DNA from: Streptomyces sp. Ru71
GTDB lineage: Bacteria; Actinomycetota; Actinomycetes; Streptomycetales; Streptomycetaceae
Direction: 5' to 3'
DNA length: 64,000 bases
NCBI RefSeq assembly: GCF_002920535.1
Contig: NZ_PQSS01000001.1
Location: forward strand, 62,001 to 126,000
Both the position numbers and the translations under genes were made by a program. How positions within the stretch are numbered: position 1 is the stretch's first letter; the number at the start of each line of letters is the position of its first letter. Under the pieces are notes generated by a model, which was given only the letters and a program-made list of their open reading frames with translations, was not told where the DNA came from and did no database searches. Shown piece by piece: positions 24,691-33,692 of this stretch.

Positions 24691-24903
24691 GGTGTCGGTT
24701 CTCCCTAGATCCCGGGGTGACACAGCAGGTCTGCCGCCGTGACACGGGGCGATCAGTTGAGAAGACAGCATGGAGGGACGGCTCCCACCCCTGCAAGGCC
24801 CTCCGCACAGCCGCGTGGCGCCCGCTGAGGGGCGGGCATAGCCTGGCCGCAGGCGCCACACGCCGGAATCGGCGCACGTCCCCGTGGCGGAAGGGTGAGA
24901 GTC

Positions 24904-27219
24904 GTGACCACCTCCAAGGACGAGCAGGCACGGACGGAGCCCCGTGTGGGGCCCACTCCCGAGGGTGAACCGCGCTACCGCCCCTACCGTCACCCCGCCG
25001 CCGGCTGGGGCGCCGCGAAGAGTGTGAGCAGGTTCCTCGCGCGCGAGGGCGCGCTGCTGGACGGGCCCCGGGCCATCATGCGCATGAACCACGAGAACGG
25101 CGGTTTCGACTGCCCCGGGTGCGCGTGGCCCGACGACACCAAGGGCCTGCACCTGGACATCTGCGAGAACGGCATCAAACACGTCACCTGGGAGATGACC
25201 AGCAAGCGGGTCGGCCGGGAGTTCTTCGCCGCGCACTCGGTCGGCGAGCTGTCCGAGTGGAGCGACTTCGCCCTGGAGGACCAGGGCCGGCTGACCGAGC
25301 CGATGGTCTACGACCCGGACACCGACCACTACGTCCCGATCAGCTGGCGCGACGCCTTCGCACTGGTCGGCCGGACCCTGCGCGAACTGGACCACCCCGG
25401 CCAGGCCGCCTTCTACACCTCCGGCCGGCTCGGCAACGAAGCCACCTTCCTGTACCAGCTGATGGCCCGCGAACTGGGCACCAACAACCTGCCCGACTGC
25501 TCCAACATGTGCCACGAGGCCAGCGGCCGTGCCCTGCAGGCATCCCTGGGCACCGGCAAGGGCACCGTCGACCTCAAGGACTGGGAGACGACGGACGCGC
25601 TGTTCATCATCGGCGTCAACGCCGCCTCCAACGCACCGAGGATGCTCACCGCCCTGGCCGAGGCGTACAAGCGCGGCACGCAGATCGTGCACATCAACCC
25701 GCTGATCGAGGCGGCCGCCCGGCGCACCATCATCCCGCACGACTTCGGCGACATGGCCACCGGCCACTCGACCCCGACCAGCACCCTGAACCTGCAGCCG
25801 CGCATCGGCGGTGACATGGCGCTGGTGCGGGGCATGGCGAAGGCCGTACTGGAACAGGCGGGGAGCGATCCCAAGGCGGTGGACCGGGAGTTCATCGACC
25901 GGCACACCACGGGTTTCGACGCCTACCGGCAGGTGTGCGAGGCCACCCCGTGGGAGGAGATCGAGCACCAGTCCGGTCTCAGCCGCGACGACATCCTCAA
26001 GGCGGCCCGCGTGTACCGGGACGCCGACCGCTCCATCATCAGCTGGTGCCTGGGCGTGAGCCAGCACGAGCACGGCGTCGACACCGTCCGCGAGATCGTC
26101 AACCTCCTGCTGCTGCGCGGCAATCTGGGCCGTGAGGGAGCCGGACCCTCCCCGGTGCGCGGACACAGCAATGTCCAGGGCAACCGCACCTGCGGCATCG
26201 ACCACCGCCCGGAGCCCGAGTTCCTGGACCGCCTCGCCGGCGTCTGCGGCATCGACCCGCCCCGGGAACACGGACTGGACACCGTCGGCACCATCCGCGC
26301 GATGCACAGCGGTGACGTGAAGGTGTTCGTCGGCATGGGCGGCAACTTCGCGCTCGCCGCGCCCGACACCTCCTACACCTACGAGGGGCTGCGCAAGTGT
26401 GAGCTGACCGTCCAGGTCAGCACCAAGCTGAACCGCAGCCACCTCGTCCACGGCCGGCGTGCCCTGATCCTGCCCTGCCTCGGCCGCACCGAGAAGGACC
26501 ACCAGCGCGGCGGCATCCAGAGCACCTCGGTCGAGGACTCGATGAGCATGGTCCACCTGTCCGTCGGCATGAAGCGCCCCGCGTCCCCCCACCTGCTGTC
26601 CGAGCCCGCGATCATCGCCGGCATGGCACGCGCCGCGCTGCCCGACAGCCCCACCCCGTGGGAGTGGTACGTCGAGGACTACGACCGCATCCGCGACACC
26701 ATGGCCCAGGTCCTCGACGGCTTCGAGGACTTCAACCGCCGGGTACGCCTGCCGCTGGGCTTCCGCATCAAGCAGCCCGCCCGCGAACTGGTCTTCCGTA
26801 CCGCCTCCGGACGCGCCGAGTTCTCCTCGGCGCCCCTGCCCGACGTCGTCCCCGCGAACGGCACACTGGCGCTGGGCACCATGCGTTCCCACGACCAGTG
26901 GAACACCACCATCTACTCGGACAACGACCGCTACCGCGGCATCAGGAACCTGCGCACCCTCGTCTTCATGAACGAGGACGACATGCGCGACCGCGGCCTG
27001 GTGGAGTTCGACCCGGTCAGCATCACCGCCACCGCCAAGGACGGCAGCACCCGTACCCTCGACGGCTACCTCGCCATCCCGTACGACATGCCGCGCGGCT
27101 GCGCGGCCGGATACATGCCGGAGATGAACGCGCTGGTCGCGCACGGTGACTACAGCGCCCAGAGCGACCAGCCCCTGATGAAGCACCTGAAGGTGACGAT
27201 CCGTCACGTACGGGCATGA
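24904..27219 (+). CDS. FdhF/YdeP family molybdopterin oxidoreductase, copy 2
   Basis: A 771-residue paralogue of the enzyme at 19023, the same length when read from GTG 24904, which has GAAGGG eight bases upstream; GTG 24895 lacks a site. It shares GGFDCPGCAWPDDTKG with the candidate Fe-S cysteines, LPDCSNMCHEASGRAL at the Mo-Cys, LLLRGNLGREGAG, SPVRGHSNVQGNRTCG and SHDQWNTTIYSDNDRYRGI. The N-terminus differs. There is no second fdhD; the one at 21326 may serve both. The stop overlaps the ATG of the next flavoprotein gene (ATGA), so that gene may provide or accept electrons. Confidence 0.88.
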   Translation: MTTSKDEQARTEPRVGPTPEGEPRYRPYRHPAAGWGAAKSVSRFLAREGALLDGPRAIMRMNHENGGFDCPGCAWPDDTKGLHLDICENGIKHVTWEMTSKRVGREFFAAHSVGELSEWSDFALEDQGRLTEPMVYDPDTDHYVPISWRDAFALVGRTLRELDHPGQAAFYTSGRLGNEATFLYQLMARELGTNNLPDCSNMCHEASGRALQASLGTGKGTVDLKDWETTDALFIIGVNAASNAPRMLTALAEAYKRGTQIVHINPLIEAAARRTIIPHDFGDMATGHSTPTSTLNLQPRIGGDMALVRGMAKAVLEQAGSDPKAVDREFIDRHTTGFDAYRQVCEATPWEEIEHQSGLSRDDILKAARVYRDADRSIISWCLGVSQHEHGVDTVREIVNLLLLRGNLGREGAGPSPVRGHSNVQGNRTCGIDHRPEPEFLDRLAGVCGIDPPREHGLDTVGTIRAMHSGDVKVFVGMGGNFALAAPDTSYTYEGLRKCELTVQVSTKLNRSHLVHGRRALILPCLGRTEKDHQRGGIQSTSVEDSMSMVHLSVGMKRPASPHLLSEPAIIAGMARAALPDSPTPWEWYVEDYDRIRDTMAQVLDGFEDFNRRVRLPLGFRIKQPARELVFRTASGRAEFSSAPLPDVVPANGTLALGTMRSHDQWNTTIYSDNDRYRGIRNLRTLVFMNEDDMRDRGLVEFDPVSITATAKDGSTRTLDGYLAIPYDMPRGCAAGYMPEMNALVAHGDYSAQSDQPLMKHLKVTIRHVRA

Positions 27220-28668
27220 CGTCGGCGCTCGTCGTCGGCGCCGGACCCAACGGACTGGCCGCGGCTGCCCTGTTGGCGGTCGCGGGGCTGGAGGTGACGG
27301 TACTGGAGGCCGCGGACGAGGCCGGTGGAGGCACCCGCAGCTCCGAGGCGCTGATGCCCGGGCTGCTGCACGACCACCATTCCGCCATCCACCCCATGGC
27401 CGTCACCTCACCCGCCCACCGCGCCCTCGGCCTGGAGCACCACGGGCTGCGCTGGCGCTGGGCCGACGTCGACTGCGCGCACCCGCTCGACGACGGCACC
27501 GCCGGGGTCCTGCTGCGGTCCGTCACGGAGACGAGCCGCCTGCTCGGGCCCGACGGCGGCCGCTACCGGGCCCTGGTCGAGCCGTCCGTCCGCCACTGGG
27601 ACGCACTCGCCGGCGACATCCATGGGCCCCCTCGTGCGCGTCCCCGCCCACCCGCTGCTCCTGGCCCGCTTCGGACTGCCCACAGCCCTGCCCGCCACGG
27701 CCCTGGCCCGCGTCTTCACGACACCGCGGGCCAGAGCCCTGTGGGCCGGGGTAGCCGCCCACGGCTTCCGTCCCCTGACCCGGCCGTTCAGCTCGGCCAT
27801 CGGTCTGGGCGTGCTCGTCGCCGGGCACGCCACCGGGTGGGCCGTCGCCGAAGGCGGCTCGCTTTCCATCACCCGCGCCATGGAACGCGTCCTGCGCGAG
27901 CACGGCGGCACCCTCCACACCGGCGTCCGCATCACCCACCGGCGGCAGCTCCCGCCCGCGGACGTGACCCTGCTCGACCTCGACCCGGGACAGGTCGCCG
28001 CGATCTACGGCGACCGGCTGCCGGCTAGGACCCGCAACGCCTACCGGCGCTACCGCCGAGGCCCCGGCGCCTTCAAACTCGACCTCGCGATCGAGGGCGG
28101 CGTCCCCTGGCGCAGCCCGGACGCCCGCCGCGCCGTCGCCGTCCACCTCGGCGGCCCGTTCGCCCAGGTCGCCCGGGCCGAGCGGGACATCGCGGCCGGA
28201 CGCATGCCAGAGCGCCCCTTCGTCCTGGTCGGCCAGCAGTACCTGGCGGACTCCTCCCGGTCGGCCGGCGACACCCACCCGGTGTGGGCCTACGCGCACG
28301 TCCCGCACGGCTACGACGGCGACGCCACCCAGGCCGTGCTGGCCCAGCTGGAGCGCTTCGCCCCCGGCGTGCGTGAGCGGATCGTGGGCCTGCGCGCCAC
28401 GCCGCCCGCGGCCCTGGCCGCCGGCGACGCCAACTTCACCGGCGGGGACATCCTCACCGGCGCGGAGACCGTGCCCCGCCTGCTGTTCGGCGCACGCCCC
28501 TCACGGGATCCGTACACCACGGGCCTGCCCGGCGTGTTCCTGTGCTCGGCGGCGACCCCGCCGGGCCCCGGCGCCCACGGCATGTGCGGCGCCGGGGCGG
28601 CGCGGTCGGCGCTGCGCCACCTCGGCATGCCGTCGGCGGTCCTGCCCGCTACAGATACGGCCGGGTGA
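27216..28668 (+). pseudogene. FAD-dependent oxidoreductase (phytoene desaturase-like), frameshifted
   Basis: ATG 27216 overlaps the fdhF2 stop. The first 135 codons give a clear FAD fold (SALVVGAGPNGLAAAALLAVAG, VLEAADEAGGGTRS). At the sequence GACATCCATG the frame breaks: removing one C at 27620-27621 joins DALAGDI to MGPLVRVPAHPLLLARFG and a frame open to 28668, about 483 residues, normal for NAD(P)/FAD-dependent desaturase-like proteins; that part carries the C-terminal GPGAHGMCGAGAARSALRHL FAD motif in outline. Either a real one-base insertion or a sequence error. The second half could start at ATG 27622, but alone it lacks FAD binding. Its last 20 bases overlap the convergent VOC gene. 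Confidence 0.75.
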
Positions 28669-29023
28669 TCAGCTCGATCGCATGGCCGGCGGGGTCCTTG
28701 AAGTACACACCCCGCCCGCCGTGCTCGTGGTTGATCTCGCCCGGGCGGCGCATCTGCGGATCGGCCCAGTGCTCGACACCGTCGTCGCACAGCCGCCGGT
28801 AGGCCCGGTCGAACAGCGCGTCGTCGATCAGAAAGGCGTAGTGCTGCATCTGGATGTCCACCGGCGGCTCGGCGAACTGCAGCAGTACCCCGTCGGGGAG
28901 CTGGATGTTGGTGAACGGGCCCCAGGACGGCGCCGGCGGCACTTCCAGCAGTTCGCGGAAGAAGCGGGCCGACTCCTCGCGGTCCTTGGCGGCGATGATG
29001 GTGTGGTTGAAGCTGACGGACAT
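28649..29023 (-). CDS. VOC (glyoxalase/dioxygenase superfamily) protein
   Basis: A 124-residue single vicinal-oxygen-chelate domain starting MSVSFNHTIIAAKDREESARFFRE. The first metal-ligand-like His is in FNHTIIA, with a second candidate in INHEHGGRGVYF and Glu in GHAIELITRPYL. This pattern fits metal-dependent VOC enzymes (glyoxalase-like or fosfomycin-resistance-like) but the reaction cannot be assigned. ATG 29023 is chosen because upstream residues are not VOC-like. It lies downstream of the MFS gene in the same direction (214 bp), so it may belong to the aromatic-acid locus. Confidence 0.8.
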   Translation of the reverse strand: MSVSFNHTIIAAKDREESARFFRELLEVPPAPSWGPFTNIQLPDGVLLQFAEPPVDIQMQHYAFLIDDALFDRAYRRLCDDGVEHWADPQMRRPGEINHEHGGRGVYFKDPAGHAIELITRPYL

Positions 29024-29237
29024 GTTCGGCAGACCTCGCTGTCGCGGATACGGAATGGGACGCTCGTGGATCACGAGCATCGGGAGGTCCGCGTGCCGGG
29101 CGATGGGAGTGCGCGTCGCGCACCCGGTGGGGGATCAGCCCTCCACCGGATCGCCGATCCGTGCGTGGCGCAGTGCCGGTCCGGTGTTCACGTCGCAGGA
29201 CCCTACGCGATCACACCGGCCGGCACAACGCGGTATC

Positions 29238-30482
29238 TCAGACGGCGGGTTGGGCGGCCGGCTCCTCCAGGGGACGCGGGCCGCGACCGGGCAGGGTGAG
29301 CACCGCCAGCACGGCGAGGGCCGCCACCGCGGCGAAGAAGTAGAAGCCCCACGGGTGCCCGATCCCGGCGGCCACCAGCGCCCCGCTGACCGAGGGGCCG
29401 ACGATCGAGCCGATCCGCCCGATGCCGGAGGCCGAACCGAGCGCGGTGCCGCGCACGGCCGCCGGGTAGAACGACGTCACATAGGCGTACACCAGCACCT
29501 GCGCGGAGAAGACGAACACCCCGGTCAGGAAGACGACCGTGTTCAGCAGCAGGTCGCTGTCCGTGCGGACGCTCAGCAGCGCCAGCATGACCGCGGCGGC
29601 GGCGAACCAGCCCAGCGTGGTGCCCTTGATGCCGCGCCGGTCCGCGATGGAGCCGGCCAGCACGAGCCCGACGACACCGCCGACGTTGAGGACGAGCAGC
29701 TGGGTGACCGCCGTCGGCACCGGGTAGCCGGCGTCGTTCATCAGCTTCGGCAGCCAGGTGTTCAGCCCGTACACCAGCAGCAGCCCCATGAAGGAGGCGA
29801 TCCACACGCCCACGCCCGCCCGCAGGTACGCGGGCTTGAGCAGCTCGGTGAACGGCACCCGCGCGGACGCCTCGTCGGCCCTGCGGGCCCGCACGAACGC
29901 CTCCGACTCCGGCAGCCGGAACCACTGGATCGCGGCGACGGCGAAACCGGCGGCACCCAGGACGTAGAAGAGGGCCTCCCAGTGGTCGGTCACCTGCAGC
30001 GCGAGCAGCGAGGTGATCACGGCGCCGGTGTGGTAGCCGGTCATCGTCAGGGTGCTGGCCCGCGCCCGCCGTTCGGCCGGCATGTGCTCGGCCATCATCG
30101 TCAGGGAGACCGGCATACAGGCGCCCAGGCCCAGTCCCGCGACCAGCCGCAGCGCGGCGAACACGGTGACCGAGCCGGCCAGCGGCACCAGGATCGTGAA
30201 CAGCGAGAACAGCACCACCGAGCCGATGAGGACCAGCCTGCGGCCCAGCCGGTCCGCGAGCGGGCCGACGGACACCGCGCCGATCGCCACGCCGACGAGG
30301 GAGAGCGTGGCCACGGTGGTGGCGTCACCGGCGGTCATGCCGAGGTGATGGGTCTTCAGCAGGGTCGGGATGATGGCGCCGAGGACGACGAGGTCGTAGC
30401 CCTCCAGCAGGACGGTGATCCAGCACAGGACCACCGTCCAGGCGTTGCGGCCCGGTATGGGGGAGGGGGGAGCGGATGTCAT
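29238..30482 (-). CDS. MFS transporter, aromatic acid:H+ symporter type
   Basis: A 414-residue, 12-segment major facilitator. AAHS-family marks are WTVVLCWITVLLEGYDLVVLG in helix 1 (the D/E-rich GYD motif), GPLADRLGRRLVLIGS between helices 2 and 3, and RIGSIVGPSVSGALVAAG. It would import benzoate, benzoylformate or mandelate across the cytoplasmic membrane. It lies 54 bp downstream of the benzaldehyde dehydrogenase, with GGAGAACACC before ATG, and is probably co-transcribed with the benzoylformate genes. Confidence 0.87.
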   Translation of the reverse strand: MTSAPPSPIPGRNAWTVVLCWITVLLEGYDLVVLGAIIPTLLKTHHLGMTAGDATTVATLSLVGVAIGAVSVGPLADRLGRRLVLIGSVVLFSLFTILVPLAGSVTVFAALRLVAGLGLGACMPVSLTMMAEHMPAERRARASTLTMTGYHTGAVITSLLALQVTDHWEALFYVLGAAGFAVAAIQWFRLPESEAFVRARRADEASARVPFTELLKPAYLRAGVGVWIASFMGLLLVYGLNTWLPKLMNDAGYPVPTAVTQLLVLNVGGVVGLVLAGSIADRRGIKGTTLGWFAAAAVMLALLSVRTDSDLLLNTVVFLTGVFVFSAQVLVYAYVTSFYPAAVRGTALGSASGIGRIGSIVGPSVSGALVAAGIGHPWGFYFFAAVAALAVLAVLTLPGRGPRPLEEPAAQPAV

Positions 30483-30536
30483 GGGGAGGTGTTCTCCTCG
30501 GAGGCGGCCGCGGGGTACGGCACGAGCGGGGGAGTG

Positions 30537-31992
30537 TCAGAAGGGGTAGTCGGCGATGTCCGGGCGGACGGTCACCCGACTGGGTCTCGGTGAAGGCCTC
30601 GATGTTGGCCGCGGCGCCCCCGAGCCGGGACCCGGTGCCGGAGGCCTTCACCCCGCCGAAGGGCGCGTTGGGCTCGTCACCGACGGTCTGCTCGTTGATG
30701 TGCACCTTGCCGGACTCGATGAGGTCGGCCAGGCGCATGGCCGTACCGACGTCGCCGAGGATGCCGACGGACAGCCCGTAGGGGCAGTCGTCGACGATCC
30801 GGGCGGCCTCCTCCAGCGTGGAGAAGCCGACGACGGGCGCGACCGGTCCGAAGATCTCCTCCTGCCAGGCCGGCATGTCGGGGGCGAGACCGGTCAGCAC
30901 GGTGGCCCGGTACGCGGGCCCCGCGATCTCGCCGCCCGCCGCGACCTTGGCACCGGCGGCCACACTGTCGGTGACGATGCGGTGGACGCGCTCCAGCTGA
31001 CGGCGGTCGATGATCGGGCCCAGTGCCACGTCCTCGCGCGCCGGATCCCCCACCGGCAGCGCCTCGGCCTTCGCCGCGAGCGCGGCGACATAGTCGTCGT
31101 GCAGCGACTCGTGGACGATGTGACGGCCCGTCGTCATGCAGATCTGCCCCTGGTGCAGATAGGACCCGAAGGCCCCCGCCGACGCCGCCTTCGCCACGTC
31201 GGCGCCCGGGAGCACGACCAGCGCGTTGTTCCCGCCGAGCTCCAGGTGCGCCCGCTTCAGCAGCCGGCCGGCCTGCTCGCCGATCGCGCGCCCGACCGCC
31301 GTGGAGCCGGTGAAGGACACCACCCGCACCTCCGACGCCGCGACGACCGCCTGACCCACCGAACCGTCACCGGGCAGCAGGTGCAGCACTCCGTCCGGCA
31401 GCCCGGCCTCCTCGAAGACACGGGCGATGACCACGCCCCCGCTCACCGCGGTGCGCGGATCCGGCTTGAGCAGCACCGCGTTGCCGAGCGCGAGCGCCGG
31501 CGCGACCGAGCGCAGGCCCAGGACGAGCGGGAAGTTGAAGGGTGCGATGACGCTCACCACACCGGCCGGCCGGCGCCGGGCGAAAGACCAGCGGGCGTCC
31601 TCGGAGGTGAGCACCTCGCCCTGCGGGTGCGTCGGCAGGCCCGCGCACTCGAAGCACTCGCCGATCGCGAGCCCTGCTTCGAAGCCGGCCTTCGCCCGCA
31701 CCGAGCCGGCCTCCCGCACCAGCCACTCCTCGATCTCGGCGGCGTGCTCGGTGAACAGCTCGCCCGCGCGGCGGAGCACCGCGGCCCGCTGCTGCGGCGG
31801 GGTGCGCGCCCAGGCCCGCTGTGCCTCGGCGGCGCGGGCGGAAGCGGCCCGCACGTCGTCGGGCGAGGCGTGCCCGACCGTGCCGAGCCGGTCACCGGTG
31901 GCGGGTTCGATCACCGGCTGCCGGGTGGCGGAGTCCCGCCAGCCGTCGCTGAAGAACTTCCCGTCCCAGACGGCGCTGTCCAGGAGTGTCAT
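30537..31992 (-). CDS. Benzaldehyde dehydrogenase (NAD+-dependent aldehyde dehydrogenase), 3'-terminal frameshift
   Basis: An aldehyde dehydrogenase from ATG 31992 behind AAAGGA. Family features are VSVIAPFNFPLVLGLRSVAPAL, FTGSTAVGR, the general-base Glu in LELGGNNALVV, the nucleophile Cys in HQGQICMTTGR and EIFGPVAPV. It oxidises benzaldehyde, the product of the upstream decarboxylase, to benzoate. Near the end ENIEAFTETQ-like sequence is followed by a one-base insertion (extra G on the plus strand at about 30578). Without it the protein would read WVTVRPDIADYPF and stop at 30537. As it stands the frame runs to 30325 inside the transporter gene, replacing the last 14 or so residues by about 80 unrelated ones. 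Confidence 0.85.
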
Positions 31993-32006
31993 CGGCGGAT
32001 CCTTTC

Positions 32007-33596
32007 TCATCGGGAGTCGTCGGGGGTGGTGAGCGCGGTGTCCACCTGGATCAGCCGCGGCCCGTCGGGGCGTTCGGAGAGCAGGGCGCGCAGCTCCTCG
32101 GTGCCGGAGGCGTGCCGGGCGGGGACGCCGTACCCTTCGGCGATCCGCGTGAAGTCCAGGCCGGGGATGTCCAGGCCCGGCGCGTCCGGCACGCCGAGGA
32201 GGCCGCCGAACCAGCGCAGCGCCCCGTAGGTGCCGTTGCGCAGCAGCACCACCGTCAGCGGCAGCCGCAGCCGGGCCGCCGTCCACAGGGCCGTGATGCC
32301 GTAGTTGGCCGAGCCGTCCCCGCTCACCGCGACGACGGGCCGCGACGGCTGTGCGAGGGCGACGCCCACCGCGCCGGGCAGCCCGAAGCCGAGCCCGCCC
32401 GCCGCGGGGAAGTAGTACGAGCCCGGCCGGCGCAGGTCCATCTGGCGCCACCACGCGGCGTTGGTCGACGTCGACTCGACGACGTACGCCGTGTCCTCGG
32501 GCAGCTTGTCGCGCAGCGCCGCGAAGACCTCCTCCGGGTGCAGGCCCGCGCCCTGAGCCGGGCGCGGCGGCGGCACCGGCCGGTAGGCGCCCGGGGATAC
32601 GTCGGGAGTGGCGAGGGCGGCCAGGAGCAGCTCCAGCACCGCGCCGGGATCGGCCACCAGCGCCTCGCCCATCGGTGCCCGTGCCGCGGCGGAGGCGTCG
32701 CCGGTCACCTGCATCAGCCGGGTGCCCTCGGGCAGATAGCGGCCCGGCAGGTGCTCGTGGTAGCGGAACACCGGCGCCCCGAGGACGAGCACCAGGTCGT
32801 GTCCCTCGACGGCCTGACGGACCGGTTCGATCCCGGCGGGCAGCACGCCCCGGAACAGCGGGTGCCGGTTGGGGAAGGGCAGCCGGAACAGCGACGGCGC
32901 CGCCCACACCGGGCAGCCCATCGCCTCGGCCAGCCGGACGGCGGCGTCGAAGTGGCCGTCGGCGTCGATGTCGCCGCCCAGCACCAGCGCCGGCCGTCGC
33001 GCCGAGGTCACCCGGTCCACCAGCCACCGCGCCTGCTCCGCGTCGGGCGCCCCGGCCTGTCGCACCTGCCGGTCCAGGACGGCGAGGGCGTTGTCCCCGG
33101 CGTCGGCGGCCCAGTCGTCGTAGGGCACGGACAGATACGTCGGACGGCGCTGCAGCCGCGCCTCGAAGACGGCCTGGGCGAGCGCACGCGGCACGTCCCG
33201 CGCGCAGGCCGGCTCGGCGGCCCAGCCGACCAGCGGCTTCATCAGCGCGGGGGCGTCCACGTTGGTGAGGTTCGCCTCCACGCCCACGGCCGGCCGCACC
33301 TGCTGGCCGGCCACCACCACCAGCGGCGAACGGGAGGCGACCGCGTTCGTCAGCGCGCCCATCGCGTTCCCGGAGCCGGCCGCCGCGTGCAGGTTGACCA
33401 GGACCGGCCGGCCCGTGGCCTGGGCGTAGCCGTCGGCCATACCGACGACGGCGCCTTCGTGCAGGCCCAGGACGTAGCGGAAGTCCTCCGGCAGCCCGGC
33501 GAGGAAGGGCAGTTCGTTGGAGCCGGGGTTGCCGAAGATCGTGGTGAGGCCCTGGCGGTGCAGGAACTCGTGGGACACGCGGCGTACGGAGGGCAC
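32007..33596 (-). CDS. mdlC: Benzoylformate decarboxylase (ThDP enzyme)
   Basis: A 529-residue thiamine-diphosphate decarboxylase converting benzoylformate to benzaldehyde and CO2, the third step of mandelate breakdown. With GTG 33596 (AAAGGA upstream) as start, the catalytic residues fall exactly at the numbering of the Pseudomonas putida enzyme (528 aa): Ser26 in GNPGSNE, Glu47 in LGLHEGAVVGMADGYA and His70 in VNLHAAAGSGNAMG; the second active-site His is in FRYHEHLPG. The C-terminal ThDP-Mg motif GDGSANYGITALWTAARL is present. This agreement supports both the function and the start. It is first in a leftward operon and divergent from a LysR gene. Confidence 0.93.
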   Translation of the reverse strand: MPSVRRVSHEFLHRQGLTTIFGNPGSNELPFLAGLPEDFRYVLGLHEGAVVGMADGYAQATGRPVLVNLHAAAGSGNAMGALTNAVASRSPLVVVAGQQVRPAVGVEANLTNVDAPALMKPLVGWAAEPACARDVPRALAQAVFEARLQRRPTYLSVPYDDWAADAGDNALAVLDRQVRQAGAPDAEQARWLVDRVTSARRPALVLGGDIDADGHFDAAVRLAEAMGCPVWAAPSLFRLPFPNRHPLFRGVLPAGIEPVRQAVEGHDLVLVLGAPVFRYHEHLPGRYLPEGTRLMQVTGDASAAARAPMGEALVADPGAVLELLLAALATPDVSPGAYRPVPPPRPAQGAGLHPEEVFAALRDKLPEDTAYVVESTSTNAAWWRQMDLRRPGSYYFPAAGGLGFGLPGAVGVALAQPSRPVVAVSGDGSANYGITALWTAARLRLPLTVVLLRNGTYGALRWFGGLLGVPDAPGLDIPGLDFTRIAEGYGVPARHASGTEELRALLSERPDGPRLIQVDTALTTPDDSR

Positions 33597-33645
33597 GGAG
33601 AGGTCCTTTCCGAAGTGACGCACGCCACGCTAAGGACACCGCGAC

Positions 33646-33688
33646 ATGGACTCCAATAGATGTTTCCGCGCGTCGATATAGAGTCCAT
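33646..33688. promoter_or_regulatory. Inverted repeat in the mdlC-lysR divergent promoter
   Basis: ATGGACTC (33646-33653) and GAGTCCAT (33681-33688) are perfect 8-bp arms 27 bp apart, and the sequence just inside them is AT-rich (AATAGATG and CGATATAG). The right arm ends five bases before the lysR ATG, so binding would control lysR itself as well as mdlC, the usual autoregulated divergent LysR arrangement. Confidence 0.6.
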
Positions 33689-33692
33689 CGAT

